Of a stretch of DNA of 64,000 nt, positions 54,904 through 63,962 are shown piece after piece (position 1 is the first letter of the stretch; each line of letters opens with the position of its first letter). Source of the stretch: Hymenobacter persicinus (GTDB taxonomy: Bacteria > Bacteroidota > Bacteroidia > Cytophagales > Hymenobacteraceae); the NCBI RefSeq assembly GCF_004167665.1, contig NZ_SEWE01000005.1:1-64000 (forward strand), written 5' to 3'. The notes under the pieces were generated by a model. It was not told where the DNA came from. It saw only the letters and a list, made by a program, of their open reading frames with translations, and searched no databases. A program made the position numbers and the translations under genes.

Positions 54904-55119
54904 ATGAAACGCCACCCTATCCGCTCCACGTCCCTGAAGGCCGTGGGCTACGCTGCCGATACCCAAACCCTGGAAGTTGAGTACCGCAACGGCCGCCTGG
55001 TGCGCTACCAGGGCGTCAGCGCCGCCGTGCACCGCAGCCTGTTGGCCGTGCCGGGCAAGGCGCTGTTCGTGGTCCAGGTGCTAGATGGCGGGCCCTACCA
55101 GCGGGAGCAGCTCAAGTAA
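54904..55119 (+). CDS. KTSC-domain protein
   Basis: A 71-residue protein made of a single KTSC domain: the STSLKAVGYAAD motif (8-19), then VEYRNGRLVRYQGVS and the end loop. The family is small, with lysyl-tRNA synthetase-fused examples, and its role is unknown. It follows ruvC by about 50 bases and ends convergent with phzF, where GGGCT/AGCCC (55123-55136) forms a small hairpin. Confidence 0.78.
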   Translation: MKRHPIRSTSLKAVGYAADTQTLEVEYRNGRLVRYQGVSAAVHRSLLAVPGKALFVVQVLDGGPYQREQLK

Positions 55120-55129
55120 AGCGGGCTTT

Positions 55130-55927
55130 TCAGCCCTCGACCTCAATTTCACCCTTCAAATACGTCACGGCGTAGCCGCTCATCAGGGCCCGGTCGCCGC
55201 GCAGCTCGCACCACAGGTCGCCGCCCCGGGCCGATACCTGCCGGGCGCGCAGCTCGGTTTTGCCCAGGCGGCCAGCCCAGTAGGGAATCAGCGTGGCGTG
55301 GGCCGAGCCGGTCACCGGGTCTTCGGGCACGCCCACCCGGGGCGCGAAAAAGCGCGACACGAAGTCGATGCCGTTGGAGCCGGGCGCCGTGGCAATGACG
55401 CCCACGTACTCCAGGGCCGCAATTTTGGCAAAGTCCGGGGTCAGGGCCAGCACTTCGGCCTCGGAGTTGAACAGCGTAACCAAGTCGCGGGAGGCCAGCA
55501 CGTCGAGGGGCGTGGCGTGCAGGGCGTCGCGCAGGCCGGTGGGGTGCGTGGTCAGCGGCCGGGGCGGGCGCGAGGGAAAGTCGAGCGTGAAGCGGCCGTC
55601 GGCGGCGTGGCGCACCCGCAGCGGACCGCTCTTGGAGTGGAAGGTTATTTCCTCGCCCCGGAAGCTCAGGTGGCGGAACAGCACGTGGGCCGAGGCCAGC
55701 GTGGCGTGCCCGCAGAGGTCAATTTCGGCCGCGGGCGTAAACCAGCGGATGTCGTAGTCGGAGCCACCCCGGGCCACGAAAAAGGCGGTTTCTGCCAAGT
55801 TGTTTTCGGCGGCAATGGCCTGCATGGTGTCGGCGGGCAGCCACTCCGAGAGCGGGCACACGGCGGCGGGGTTGCCGGCAAACACCCGGTCGGTAAAGGC
55901 GTCGATTTGGTAGAGCGGAAGCAGCAT
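55130..55927 (-). CDS. PhzF-family isomerase
   Basis: A 265-residue two-domain protein of the diaminopimelate-epimerase fold. The conserved QIDAFTDRVFAGNPAAV start, Glu46 in NNLAETAFF (equal to the catalytic Glu of PhzF) and DLCGHATLASAH, with PVTGSAHA in the second half, identify the family. No phenazine genes are present, so it is a housekeeping or unknown-substrate member. ATG 55927 is chosen because the upstream frame is not conserved. Confidence 0.9.
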   Translation of the reverse strand: MLLPLYQIDAFTDRVFAGNPAAVCPLSEWLPADTMQAIAAENNLAETAFFVARGGSDYDIRWFTPAAEIDLCGHATLASAHVLFRHLSFRGEEITFHSKSGPLRVRHAADGRFTLDFPSRPPRPLTTHPTGLRDALHATPLDVLASRDLVTLFNSEAEVLALTPDFAKIAALEYVGVIATAPGSNGIDFVSRFFAPRVGVPEDPVTGSAHATLIPYWAGRLGKTELRARQVSARGGDLWCELRGDRALMSGYAVTYLKGEIEVEG

Positions 55928-56141
55928 GGCGAGCGGGACTGGGTACGGAAAAAGCGCAAGGGCGGTACGGCGGGTGAAAGTAGCGGATCGGGCGCATACC
56001 TTGCCTGGGCGGCCGCGCAAATCAGGCCGGATATATTTTTTTATACCCCACGCAACCCCGCCCCGGGCGGGCCGGTCATGGGGGCAGTACGCTAGCGCAC
56101 CTTATCTCTACTACCCGCCTATTCAGCTTCTGCTCCTGCCT

Positions 56142-56696
56142 ATGGCCGAATCTATTACTGCCCTCCTCGAAGGCTGCCGCCGGGGCCGACCGGCGGCGCA
56201 GCGCGGCCTCTACGAGCGGCTAGGCTATTCGCTGATGGGCGTCTGTTTGCGCTATTGCCCCTCGCGGGCCGAGGCCGAGGACGCGCTGCAGCTCACCTTC
56301 GTGAAGATCTTCACCCGGCTCGACCAGTTCCGGGGCCAGGGTCCGTTCGAAGCCTGGGCCCGGCGCATCGCCGTCACGACCTCCCTCAACCTCTGGCAGC
56401 AACACCAGCAGCGCGGCCTGCACCTCGACACTGACGAAGCCGCCGCCGTGCCCCACCCCGACGGCACGCCCTTCGACCAGCTCTCGGCCGAAGATCTGGT
56501 GCAGCTCATCGGCACTTTGCCGATGGGTTACCGCACCGTGTTGAACCTCTACGCCATCGAAGGCTACTCCCACGCCGAAATCGGCGGGCTGCTCGGCATT
56601 TCGGAAGGCACCAGCAAGTCGCAGCTTTCCCGGGCGCGGCGCCTGCTGGAAGAACGCCTGCAGCAGCAGGCCCACATCCCCCACTACCATGACTGA
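56142..56696 (+). CDS. ECF-type RNA polymerase sigma factor
   Basis: A 184-residue sigma-70 family regulator. Region 2 is around residues 10-85 (YERLGYSLMGVCLRYC, DALQLTFVKIFTRLDQF, AWARRIAV) and region 4 around 125-175 (LPMGYRTVLNLYAIEGYSHAEIG, ISEGTSKSQLSRAR). It overlaps the next gene by eight bases, indicating a translationally coupled sigma/membrane-protein unit. No FecR-type anti-sigma is present; the following protein may act in its place. Confidence 0.92.
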   Translation: MAESITALLEGCRRGRPAAQRGLYERLGYSLMGVCLRYCPSRAEAEDALQLTFVKIFTRLDQFRGQGPFEAWARRIAVTTSLNLWQQHQQRGLHLDTDEAAAVPHPDGTPFDQLSAEDLVQLIGTLPMGYRTVLNLYAIEGYSHAEIGGLLGISEGTSKSQLSRARRLLEERLQQQAHIPHYHD

Positions 56697-58272
56697 CCAC
56701 GAATCCGAAAAATTCTACCAGGACCTGCGCCGCAAGCTTGATGGCTACGGCAGCGCACCGCCGGAGGCCGTCTGGGCCGGTATCCGGGCGCAGGTGCCGG
56801 CCCGCCGGCCACGCCGGTACCGGCCGTTGCTGCTCCTGCTGCTGCTGGGCACGCTTGTCATCGGCCTCACCTTCGGCCCCAGCCAGTGGCTGCGGCTGAT
56901 CGAGCCCGCGGAACCCGGCCAGGCCGCCCGTATTTCCTCCACGACGCCCCTGGCCTCCCCGGCGGCCCAGCAGAACCGCGCGCCCGGTCTGCCCGCGCCA
57001 GCCGGGGCCGGCAGCACCACCGCAACCGAGCCAGCAGCAGCGGCAACCTCGTCAGCGCTTGCTGTAACCAGCACAGCTCCCCTAGCGGCCACTTCGGGCA
57101 AGGCTCTGGCTTCCGGGCAAAGAAACATCGTGGCCGGGCCAGGCCGCACCGGGCGCCTGCTGCTTGCCGCCGATTCCCGCCGGTCGAAGCGGCTGGCGCG
57201 TAAGTACGGGGAAAGCTCGGCGGCGCAGACTGGCAGCTCGGAGGAGTTAGCCAGCGCTGAAATGGGCCGCTCACGCCGGAAAATGAGCCGTTCGGCGCGC
57301 CTGCTGGCCACCTCCCGTTCCCGCCAGCGGGCTTTGGGCCTCGAAATTACGGGCAGCCGTACGAGCCATTCGGAAGCGCTGGGCCGGGTAATGCGCCGCC
57401 GCAGGGCGGCCGGCCGCGCCGTAGCCGGCCCCGAGGTCGACGCAACGGAAAGCTCGTTGGGCGAAACCAGCCAGAACACGACCTCCGGGCGGCGCCGAAC
57501 CCGGCAGCCGAAAATCAGCAATGCGCCCCTGGCCCTGCTGGTGGTACGCCCCGCCGTGGAAGAAGCGGCCGAGCCGGAAGTGCACGCCACCAAGCGCCGT
57601 CCACGGAAGCGCCCTACCAAGCAGGAGCTGCGCCTGCGCAACTGGAGCGCCCAGGTTCTGGTGGGCTCGGGCCTTACCTACCGGGTGTTGGGCGGCACGC
57701 CTACCCAGCTCGAAACCCTGGAGCGGCCCAGCCTGGGCTTCAGCGGCCAGGCCACGGCCACCTACGCCTTTTCCCGGCAGCTGGCGGTAGCCGTGGGCCT
57801 CGGCTACGCCGAATACGCCACAGCGCTGCACTACCAGCTCCAGAAAAAAACCCTGGAAACCGTGGAGCAGAAGGATTTCCGCGACGTGTACCGCTTCCTG
57901 ACCGTGCCCGTGCAGGCCCAGCTCACCCTGGGCGGCAACGCCCGCTGGCGCTACGGCGTGCTGGGCGGCGGCACGCTGGCCCTGCTGACCGGCGCCCGCA
58001 CCACCGAAGGCTCGGCCTGCAACTGCCAGCAGACTCAGTGGACCAGCGACGCGGTGAATTTGCCCTTCAACCGTACCAACCTGCAGCTCACGGGCGGCGC
58101 CTTCGCCAGCTACCAGTTCGGGCTGGGTCAGTGGCTCACCATTCGGCCCCAGGGTCAGATTTTCCTGAACTCCCTCACCACGCCCGCCAGCACCCGGGCC
58201 GACCGCCGCCCCTGGAGCCTGGGGGTGCAGGCCGGCTACAGCTGGGACCTGGACCCGCGCAACAAGCACTAG
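56689..58272 (+). CDS. Sigma-linked membrane protein with single helix and C-terminal barrel-like domain
   Basis: A 527-residue protein. The first 40 residues are charged, a single helix is near 45-63 (LLLLLLLGTLVIGLTF), a Pro/Ala/Ser/Thr-rich linker runs to about 300, and the C-terminal 220 residues have alternating aromatic strands (TYRVLGGTPTQLE, LAVAVGLGYAEYATAL, LGVQAGYSWDLDPRNKH) typical of an outer-membrane beta-barrel of the OmpA-like/porin family. Such single-helix proteins follow ECF sigma genes in Bacteroidota. An inner-membrane helix with a barrel is unusual topology; the helix may be the signal anchor. Function unproven. Confidence 0.68.
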   Translation: MTDHESEKFYQDLRRKLDGYGSAPPEAVWAGIRAQVPARRPRRYRPLLLLLLLGTLVIGLTFGPSQWLRLIEPAEPGQAARISSTTPLASPAAQQNRAPGLPAPAGAGSTTATEPAAAATSSALAVTSTAPLAATSGKALASGQRNIVAGPGRTGRLLLAADSRRSKRLARKYGESSAAQTGSSEELASAEMGRSRRKMSRSARLLATSRSRQRALGLEITGSRTSHSEALGRVMRRRRAAGRAVAGPEVDATESSLGETSQNTTSGRRRTRQPKISNAPLALLVVRPAVEEAAEPEVHATKRRPRKRPTKQELRLRNWSAQVLVGSGLTYRVLGGTPTQLETLERPSLGFSGQATATYAFSRQLAVAVGLGYAEYATALHYQLQKKTLETVEQKDFRDVYRFLTVPVQAQLTLGGNARWRYGVLGGGTLALLTGARTTEGSACNCQQTQWTSDAVNLPFNRTNLQLTGGAFASYQFGLGQWLTIRPQGQIFLNSLTTPASTRADRRPWSLGVQAGYSWDLDPRNKH

Positions 58273-58311
58273 GGCTACCTCTTTCTTTCCGCTACCTGAC
58301 TACCGCTACCC

Positions 58312-59274
58312 ATGAATAAATTCCTCGTTACCGGCCTGCTACTCGTTTCCGGCCTGCTCACGGCCTGCCAGTTCGACTCCGCCACGGTAGTTTGCGAAGA
58401 CGGCACCACGCCCGGCCCGGTTCTGCCAGTACCCGCCACTCTGCAGCAGCTTTACACCCAGCTTGGTGCCCCCGTGCAAACCCTGACCTACGACCCGAGC
58501 CGGGCCAACACCTTTACCGGCACGAAGGGCACGATTGTCACGATTCCGGCCAATGCCTTCGTCCGGAACGGGCAGCTTGTGACGGCGCCCGTGCAGCTGG
58601 CCTTCCGCGAGATTTTCAGCCGCGCCGATATGGTGCTCAGCAGCATGCCCACTGTCTCCAACGGCCGCCTGCTCGAATCGGCGGGGGAAGTATACCTGCG
58701 CGCCGCCCAGGATACCAGCATTCGGCTGAGCCAGGGCGCCACTATCCGCCTGCAGACGCCTACTCCGGCCAATGTGGCCTCCCGGGACTCCATGCGGCTG
58801 TTTGCGGGCCCCACGGGCACGGGTGCGGCCTGCTTCAACTGGACGCTCAACACCGACCCCGGCTCTTACCTCACACCGAATTCCAACGGCTATACCATCA
58901 CTGTCGGCAGCGTCCTGTATAACTCGGGGGTGGGCTGGTTTAACTGCGACCGGTTTTACAGCAGCCCCAATCCGCAGAGTATCACGGTCAACGTCACCGG
59001 CAACAACATTGACCCGGAGAAGAACACGATGGTATTTGCTGTGTTCCGCACCTTCAACGGCTCCCTGCGCATCTGCGACTTCACTGCCCCAGGCACCTTC
59101 CGCTCCGGGGGCGTTCCTCTGGGCACGCCGGTCAGCGTGGCCGTTATCCGCACCGATGGTGGCAAGCTCTACTACGGCCGGCAGGATGGTACTGTACAGG
59201 CCAACTCGCCCTTTACCCCCACGCTCAAGGAAACGACGCCCGCCGCCCTGGTAGCCGACCTCAACCTCTTGTAA
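58312..59274 (+). CDS. Secreted lipoprotein downstream of the sigma unit
   Basis: A 320-residue lipoprotein with lipobox LTAC (Cys19). The body is beta-rich, with GTKGTIVTIPANAFVRNGQ and VQLAFREIFSRADMVLSS near the N-terminus, a segment also seen in other Bacteroidota surface lipoproteins. Three further Cys lie at WFNCD, ACFNW and RICDF. It starts 40 bases after the barrel-like protein, so the three genes form one unit. No activity recognised. A strong terminator follows. Confidence 0.68.
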   Translation: MNKFLVTGLLLVSGLLTACQFDSATVVCEDGTTPGPVLPVPATLQQLYTQLGAPVQTLTYDPSRANTFTGTKGTIVTIPANAFVRNGQLVTAPVQLAFREIFSRADMVLSSMPTVSNGRLLESAGEVYLRAAQDTSIRLSQGATIRLQTPTPANVASRDSMRLFAGPTGTGAACFNWTLNTDPGSYLTPNSNGYTITVGSVLYNSGVGWFNCDRFYSSPNPQSITVNVTGNNIDPEKNTMVFAVFRTFNGSLRICDFTAPGTFRSGGVPLGTPVSVAVIRTDGGKLYYGRQDGTVQANSPFTPTLKETTPAALVADLNLL

Positions 59275-59333
59275 TACTTTACCCGACTTATTCTTACCCC
59301 GACGTCTTTATCCTCGTCTACTTATAGTACCCC

Positions 59334-59365
59334 AAAACGGCCGCCTAGCTAGGCGGCCGTTTTTT
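59334..59365. terminator. Palindromic terminator between the lipoprotein and hutI
   Basis: AAAACGGCCGCCTAG is followed by its near-complete reverse complement (CTAGGCGGCCGTTTT) through 59363, with two further T, ending four bases before the hutI stop on the other strand. Confidence 0.88.
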
Positions 59366-59368
59366 GTG

Positions 59369-60628
59369 TTAGCTATCCTGCTGCGCTTGGCCTCCGATGA
59401 TAACCTGCTGCACGGGGTTTTCGCCCAGCCAGTACGGAATTTCCTGGTAGTCGCGCAGGTCGAGCACCAGCATATCGGCGCGCTTGCCTACTACCAGGCT
59501 GCCGATTTCGGCGGCCCGGTTCAGGGCCCAGGCGGCGTTCAGCGTGACGGCCGCCACGGCTTCCTTGAGGGTAAAGCCCATTTTCAGGCAGGCCACCGAC
59601 AAGGCCAGCCACAGGTTTTTGCTCGGGCAGGAGCCAGGGTTGAAGTCGGTGCTCAAAGCCACGGGCACGCCCTGCTCGATGAGCTGCCGGCCCGGGGCGT
59701 ATGTTGACTGGCGCAGAAACAGCGGCACCAGCGGTAGCAGCACGGCCACGGTGGCACCCGCGGCAGCTATGCGGCCCGCGTCGGCGGCGTTGAGGTAGTC
59801 GCAGTGGTCGACGCTGACGGCGCCTAGCTCGGCGGCCATGGCACTGCCGCCCAAATCGTGGAGCTGCTCGGCGTGAATTTTCAGCCCGAAGCCCAGCTCC
59901 CGGGCCCGCGCGAGGTAGCGCCGGGAGTCCGGCACGCTAAAAGCGCCTTCCTCGCAGAAGATATCCACGAACTCAGCCTCTCCCCGCAGTTCGGGCAGCA
60001 CCTCGGTGGCCAAAAAGTCGAGGTAGGCGGCCCCGCGGCCCTTGTATTCGGGTGGCACCACGTGGGCGCCCAGAAACGTGGGCACGACGCGCACGGGCTG
60101 GCGGCGGCCGGCCTCCCGGGCCACGCGCACCAGCCGTAGCTCGGTGTCCTTGTCCAGGCCGTAGCCGCTCTTGGCTTCGAGCGTGGTGATGCCGTAGCGC
60201 CGGAAGCCCTCGAGGTGGCGCAGGGCATTGGCCAGCAGCTCGGCTTCGGAAGCGGCCCGGGTGGCCCGCACCGTACTCAGGATGCCACCGCCCGAGGCCA
60301 GAATATCGAGGTAGGACTCACCCTGGAGCTTGCGCTGAAACTCCTGGGCCCGGTTGCCGGCAAACACGAGGTGGGTATGGCACTCCACCAGGCCCGGCAT
60401 CACCACCCGCCCCCCGGCGTCCACAACCACTGTCTCGGCCGTTACCTTGGCTTCGTCAAGCGCCGCCATCGGGCCCACGGCCACTATTCTTTCCCCCTCG
60501 CAGGCTACAAACGCGTCGGTCAGCACTTGCCAGTCGGTCAGGGCGGCGCCGGTCAGGGGCCGGTCGGTGGGGCCGCCGGCCAGGGTCAGCAGCTGGCCGC
60601 AGTTACGAATCAGAAGGGAATAGGGCAC
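59369..60628 (-). CDS. hutI: Imidazolonepropionase (histidine degradation)
   Basis: A 419-residue amidohydrolase opening the ring of 4-imidazolone-5-propanoate. Metal ligands are in ECHTHLVFAGNR, GAHVVPPEYKGR and KIHAEQLHDLGG, SVDHCDYLNA, and the late STDFNPGSCPSKN. A GTG start at 60628 gives PYSLLIRNCGQLLTL, a usual HutI opening; an ATG at 60664 would add 12 residues and is also possible. No hutH, hutU or hutG gene is next to it. Confidence 0.9.
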   Translation of the reverse strand: MPYSLLIRNCGQLLTLAGGPTDRPLTGAALTDWQVLTDAFVACEGERIVAVGPMAALDEAKVTAETVVVDAGGRVVMPGLVECHTHLVFAGNRAQEFQRKLQGESYLDILASGGGILSTVRATRAASEAELLANALRHLEGFRRYGITTLEAKSGYGLDKDTELRLVRVAREAGRRQPVRVVPTFLGAHVVPPEYKGRGAAYLDFLATEVLPELRGEAEFVDIFCEEGAFSVPDSRRYLARARELGFGLKIHAEQLHDLGGSAMAAELGAVSVDHCDYLNAADAGRIAAAGATVAVLLPLVPLFLRQSTYAPGRQLIEQGVPVALSTDFNPGSCPSKNLWLALSVACLKMGFTLKEAVAAVTLNAAWALNRAAEIGSLVVGKRADMLVLDLRDYQEIPYWLGENPVQQVIIGGQAQQDS

Positions 60629-60704
60629 GGGGCAGGGCGGAAAAAGTGAAGCGCGAAGCTGCAAAAATTAACCTAAAACGCCCCACTGGCGGGCGTCGGC
60701 CGGG

Positions 60705-61907
60705 CTACGGCGTGGCCTGCTTGCGGATAACCAGGGCGGGCAGGGGCGTGAGGTAAAATTCCTCCTTGTTGGTGAATACCTGCTCGGCGTAGGACCCGGG
60801 CTGGTGGCTGCTGCCAAACGGGAGGGCGGCCAACGGGGTGTCGGGCGCCGCGGTGGCGGCGGGCGGCAGGGCAAAGCAGGCGTCGTAGACCAAGCCCCGC
60901 TCGTCGAGGGGTCCGCTCCAGGCCACGCAGTGCACTCGAAAATCGGCCTTGGCGGGCTTGGTAAAGCCCATGGGCACCAGCTTACGGGTCACGAGGTAGT
61001 AGGCCGAGTTTACCTTGACGCGGCGCAGCTGGCAGCCCAGGGCATTGCTGAGCATCACCACGCAGCCGGCCGCGTCGTAGCAGTTGAGCTGCAGGTGAGT
61101 CATGGCCGGGTTGTTCAGGCTTTGGAGCAGGGCCTGCAGCTCTTCGGTGCGCACCACGTAGCGGGCCGTGGCCGCGTCGAGGTGGGTCAGGTTGGCGTCG
61201 GGCAGCATCGGGTTGTACTGAAACTTGGTATCTCCGCCCTCCCCCACCCGGCTGCCGTACACGTAGCGCGTGACGGCGCTGGCGGCCTGCTCGGCGGTGC
61301 GGGCCCCGGCTGCCGCCCGGCAGCTGACTTCGAGCGTGGCCGCCCAGAGCGCGGCGCCGCCCTCGGCCTCCCGCAGCCCGGCCCAGGGCGAGCCGGGCCC
61401 GCCGAGCACCCAGTACAGGCGGTGGCGGGTGGTGGCAAAGGTGGTCCAGGCCCCCGCGCCCGCTTTGCTTTCCCAGCGCAGCACCAAGTCGGCGGCTTCG
61501 ATGGCTGCCGCGCCGGCGGCGGCTCCAAACGTTAGCTCCACGGTCCGCCGACCGGCCGCTCCGGCCACGGTTTTGGTGGCCGTGCCCAAACCGGCGTGAC
61601 TAGCCACGGCGCGAATCGTGACGGAATCGGTGGTACCCGGCAGCTGCAGCTGAATCCGTACGGCCGGCCGGGAGTTGCCTACGGCCAATACCACCCGCTC
61701 GGGTCCGTTGGGCGCCGCGGCCTGTCCGGCGGACCCAGCTGTTGGAGCAGCCAGCCCGATGGAATTGACGAACTCCAGCCCCTGCAAGGCGGGCTGCTGA
61801 GCGGCCGCCGGCAACGCAAGCCAGATCAGCAGCCACCCCAACAGCCGACATTGCAGCCCTGGTCCGGAGAATCGAAAGAGGTTTGCCGGCTTGCGTTGTT
61901 GCTGCAT
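60705..61907 (-). CDS. Secreted protein with possible Cys-His-Asp active site
   Basis: A 400-residue exported protein; the signal peptide ends near PAAAQ (about residue 37). The N-terminal 150 residues look like a beta-rich domain. The later part has Cys276 in QLNCYDAAGCVV, followed by SNALGC, then His326 in RVHCVAW and Asp342 in LVYDACFAL, the order of transglutaminase-like or papain-fold enzymes. This is a pattern reading only: no family name is recognised, and further Cys (282, 292, 327, 344) may form disulfides instead. It ends near hutI but has no visible link to it. Confidence 0.6.
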   Translation of the reverse strand: MQQQRKPANLFRFSGPGLQCRLLGWLLIWLALPAAAQQPALQGLEFVNSIGLAAPTAGSAGQAAAPNGPERVVLAVGNSRPAVRIQLQLPGTTDSVTIRAVASHAGLGTATKTVAGAAGRRTVELTFGAAAGAAAIEAADLVLRWESKAGAGAWTTFATTRHRLYWVLGGPGSPWAGLREAEGGAALWAATLEVSCRAAAGARTAEQAASAVTRYVYGSRVGEGGDTKFQYNPMLPDANLTHLDAATARYVVRTEELQALLQSLNNPAMTHLQLNCYDAAGCVVMLSNALGCQLRRVKVNSAYYLVTRKLVPMGFTKPAKADFRVHCVAWSGPLDERGLVYDACFALPPAATAAPDTPLAALPFGSSHQPGSYAEQVFTNKEEFYLTPLPALVIRKQATP

Positions 61908-62088
61908 GGAAAGGTTGGGTCAGCCCGGAACCTGGCCAGCAGCCGGATTTTTCGGGCTTTAAATATAACCCCAACCCGGCACCGTTCAACGGTTTATTCC
62001 CATCAGCCAGCCGTACTACCCGCCGCGGGCGGCGACCCGGCCCCGGTAATTGCCGTACAATCTCGCTCATTCCTCCTTTTTTTCCCGC

Positions 62089-62706
62089 ATGAAGGCACTT
62101 CTGGTCATCGACATTCAAAACGACTTTCTGCCCGGCGGCCGCCTGGCCGTGGCCGACGGCGACGCCATCATTCCGCTCGTCAATGCCCTGCAGCCGCAGT
62201 TCGACCTGGTGGTGGCTACCCAGGACTGGCACCCGGCCGGCCACCAAAGCTTTGCGGCCAGCCACGCGGGCAAGCAGCCCTTCGACACCACCGAGCTACG
62301 CGGCCTGCCCCAGGTGCTCTGGCCCGACCACTGCACCCAGGGTACGCCCGGGGCTGAGCTGGCCCCCGGCCTCGACCAGCGGGCCATTGAAGCCATTTTC
62401 CGCAAGGGCACCGACCCGGAAATTGACAGCTACAGCGGCTTTTACGACAACGGCCACCAGAAATCCACCGGCCTGACCGACTACCTGCGCGGCAAGCAGA
62501 TAACGGAGGTCTACGTAGCGGGCCTGGCCGCCGACTACTGCGTGTTCTACACCGCGCAGGACGCCTTGCGTGAGGGGTTTGCCACCTTTATCATTGAGGA
62601 CGCTACCCGGGCCATCAGCGCCGAGGGCTTCACTGCGGCCAAGGCCGCAGTGCGAACCCAGGGCGGGCACCTGGTTCAGAGCCACGACCTGCTGCCGGCT
62701 AGATGA
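62089..62706 (+). CDS. pncA: Nicotinamidase/pyrazinamidase
   Basis: A 205-residue isochorismatase-like hydrolase converting nicotinamide to nicotinic acid for NAD salvage. The catalytic triad is Asp8 (VIDIQNDF), Lys106 (FRKGTD) and Cys151 (ADYCV); the metal ligands are Asp46, His48 and a later His in QDWHPAGHQSF. ATG 62089 is chosen because the conserved start KALLVIDIQNDF follows. Its TGA overlaps the next gene's ATG. Confidence 0.94.
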   Translation: MKALLVIDIQNDFLPGGRLAVADGDAIIPLVNALQPQFDLVVATQDWHPAGHQSFAASHAGKQPFDTTELRGLPQVLWPDHCTQGTPGAELAPGLDQRAIEAIFRKGTDPEIDSYSGFYDNGHQKSTGLTDYLRGKQITEVYVAGLAADYCVFYTAQDALREGFATFIIEDATRAISAEGFTAAKAAVRTQGGHLVQSHDLLPAR

Positions 62707-63224
62707 GCGCGCCCGACCAGTTTCCGCCCCTGATTCTGACCCTGGCCCTGGATGCGCAAGCCTCCGCGTTTTTCAACGCCCAGCGGCAGGCGTACTTTCC
62801 TCCCGAGCGCAACTACCTCCAGGCTCACCTGACGCTGTTTCACCACTTGCCCGGCCAGCGGCAGGCAGAAATAGCAACTCAGCTGCAGGAGCGCTGCCGT
62901 ACTTTGGCTCCCATGCCCCTGCAAGTGACGGGCGTGCAGTTTCTGGGCCAGGGCGTGGCCTACCGCCTAGACAGTGCGGCCGTGGATGCCCTGCACCGGG
63001 AGCTGCAGGCGCTCTGGCAAGCCGACCTGACGCCCCAGGACCAGCAGCGCCGCCGCCCCCACGTGACGGTGCAAAACAAGGTGCGCCCCGAGGTAGCCCG
63101 CGCCCTGCACGCCCAGCTGACGGCTGAGTTTGTTCCTTTCGAAGCCGTGGGCACGGGGCTCCAGCTCTGGGCCTACCGCGGCGGGCCCTGGGAAGCTCTG
63201 GCTACGTTTGCCTTCGGCGCCTAG
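62703..63224 (+). CDS. 2H phosphoesterase (2'-5' RNA ligase-like)
   Basis: A 173-residue protein with two HxTx motifs, His42-Leu-Thr-Leu and His120-Val-Thr-Val, about 78 residues apart, as in the LigT/2H phosphoesterase superfamily. These enzymes act on 2',3' cyclic phosphates or 2'-5' linkages; the substrate is unknown. The four-base ATGA overlap with pncA indicates translational coupling and suggests a role in nucleotide or NAD-related salvage, which is inference. Confidence 0.85.
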   Translation: MSAPDQFPPLILTLALDAQASAFFNAQRQAYFPPERNYLQAHLTLFHHLPGQRQAEIATQLQERCRTLAPMPLQVTGVQFLGQGVAYRLDSAAVDALHRELQALWQADLTPQDQQRRRPHVTVQNKVRPEVARALHAQLTAEFVPFEAVGTGLQLWAYRGGPWEALATFAFGA

Positions 63225-63227
63225 ACC

Positions 63228-63962
63228 TTAGCGGTTGTTGATCTGCTGAAAGCGGGCGTCATTTTCGGCCCGCGAGGCCAGCCGGGCCAGCTCCGAGGTG
63301 CCGTAGCCCACTTCCTGCTCCCCGGCCGCCAGGCGCGCCATGACGGAGTCGGCGAAGTCGTCGACGGGCACGCCGAACGTGTGCAGGCCCGGGCCGCCCA
63401 GGTCGGTATTCACGGCCGGGGGCACAATTTCGAGCACCTGGATGGGCGTGGCGGCCAGCTGGTGCCGCAGGGAGAGGGTGAACGAGTGCAACGCAGCCTT
63501 GGTGGCGCTGTAGATGGGCACAAACGCGGCCGGCGCAAACGACAAGCCCGAGGTGACGTTGATAATAACCGGCGCGGCCTGCTGTTGCAGGTGCGGAATA
63601 AAGAGCGTGCTCAGGTGAATCGGGGCCTCCAGGTTGATGACCAGCTCCTGCCGCCGCACCTCCCAGTCCTCGTCGTCGGCCAGCTGCACCCGGCGCTGCA
63701 CCCCGGCATTGTTGACCAGCACGTTGAGCTGCGGAAACTCTTGCTGCACCCAGGCCAGCAGCCCGCGCCGCTCGGCTTCCAGGCTCACGTCGCAGACCCG
63801 GGTGTGCAGGGCGGGCAGGTGCTGCCGGGCTTCGGCGAGCTTGTCTGCGCGCCGGCCCACGACGACAACCGTGCTGCCGGCCTGCACAAACCGCTCGGCC
63901 AGGGCCAAGCCGATGCCGGAGGCTCCCCCCGTAATCAAGACAGTATTTGCTCCTAGTTGCAT
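63228..63962 (-). CDS. Short-chain dehydrogenase/reductase
   Basis: A 244-residue classical SDR. The nucleotide site is TGGASGIG (residues 11-18), NNAG follows the fourth strand, and the catalytic Tyr and Lys are in PIYSATKAAL, with Ser in VTSGLSF. VVGRRADK after strand 2 suggests NADP(H). It resembles DltE-like SDRs of uncertain substrate. It converges with the 2H phosphoesterase gene with only three bases between the stops. Confidence 0.88.
   Translation of the reverse strand: MQLGANTVLITGGASGIGLALAERFVQAGSTVVVVGRRADKLAEARQHLPALHTRVCDVSLEAERRGLLAWVQQEFPQLNVLVNNAGVQRRVQLADDEDWEVRRQELVINLEAPIHLSTLFIPHLQQQAAPVIINVTSGLSFAPAAFVPIYSATKAALHSFTLSLRHQLAATPIQVLEIVPPAVNTDLGGPGLHTFGVPVDDFADSVMARLAAGEQEVGYGTSELARLASRAENDARFQQINNR

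Noticed and set aside
55123..55136. GGGCT/AGCCC hairpin as terminator for the KTSC and phzF genes
   Set aside because: The stem has five pairs and no proper T-run, so support is too weak to list it as a terminator.
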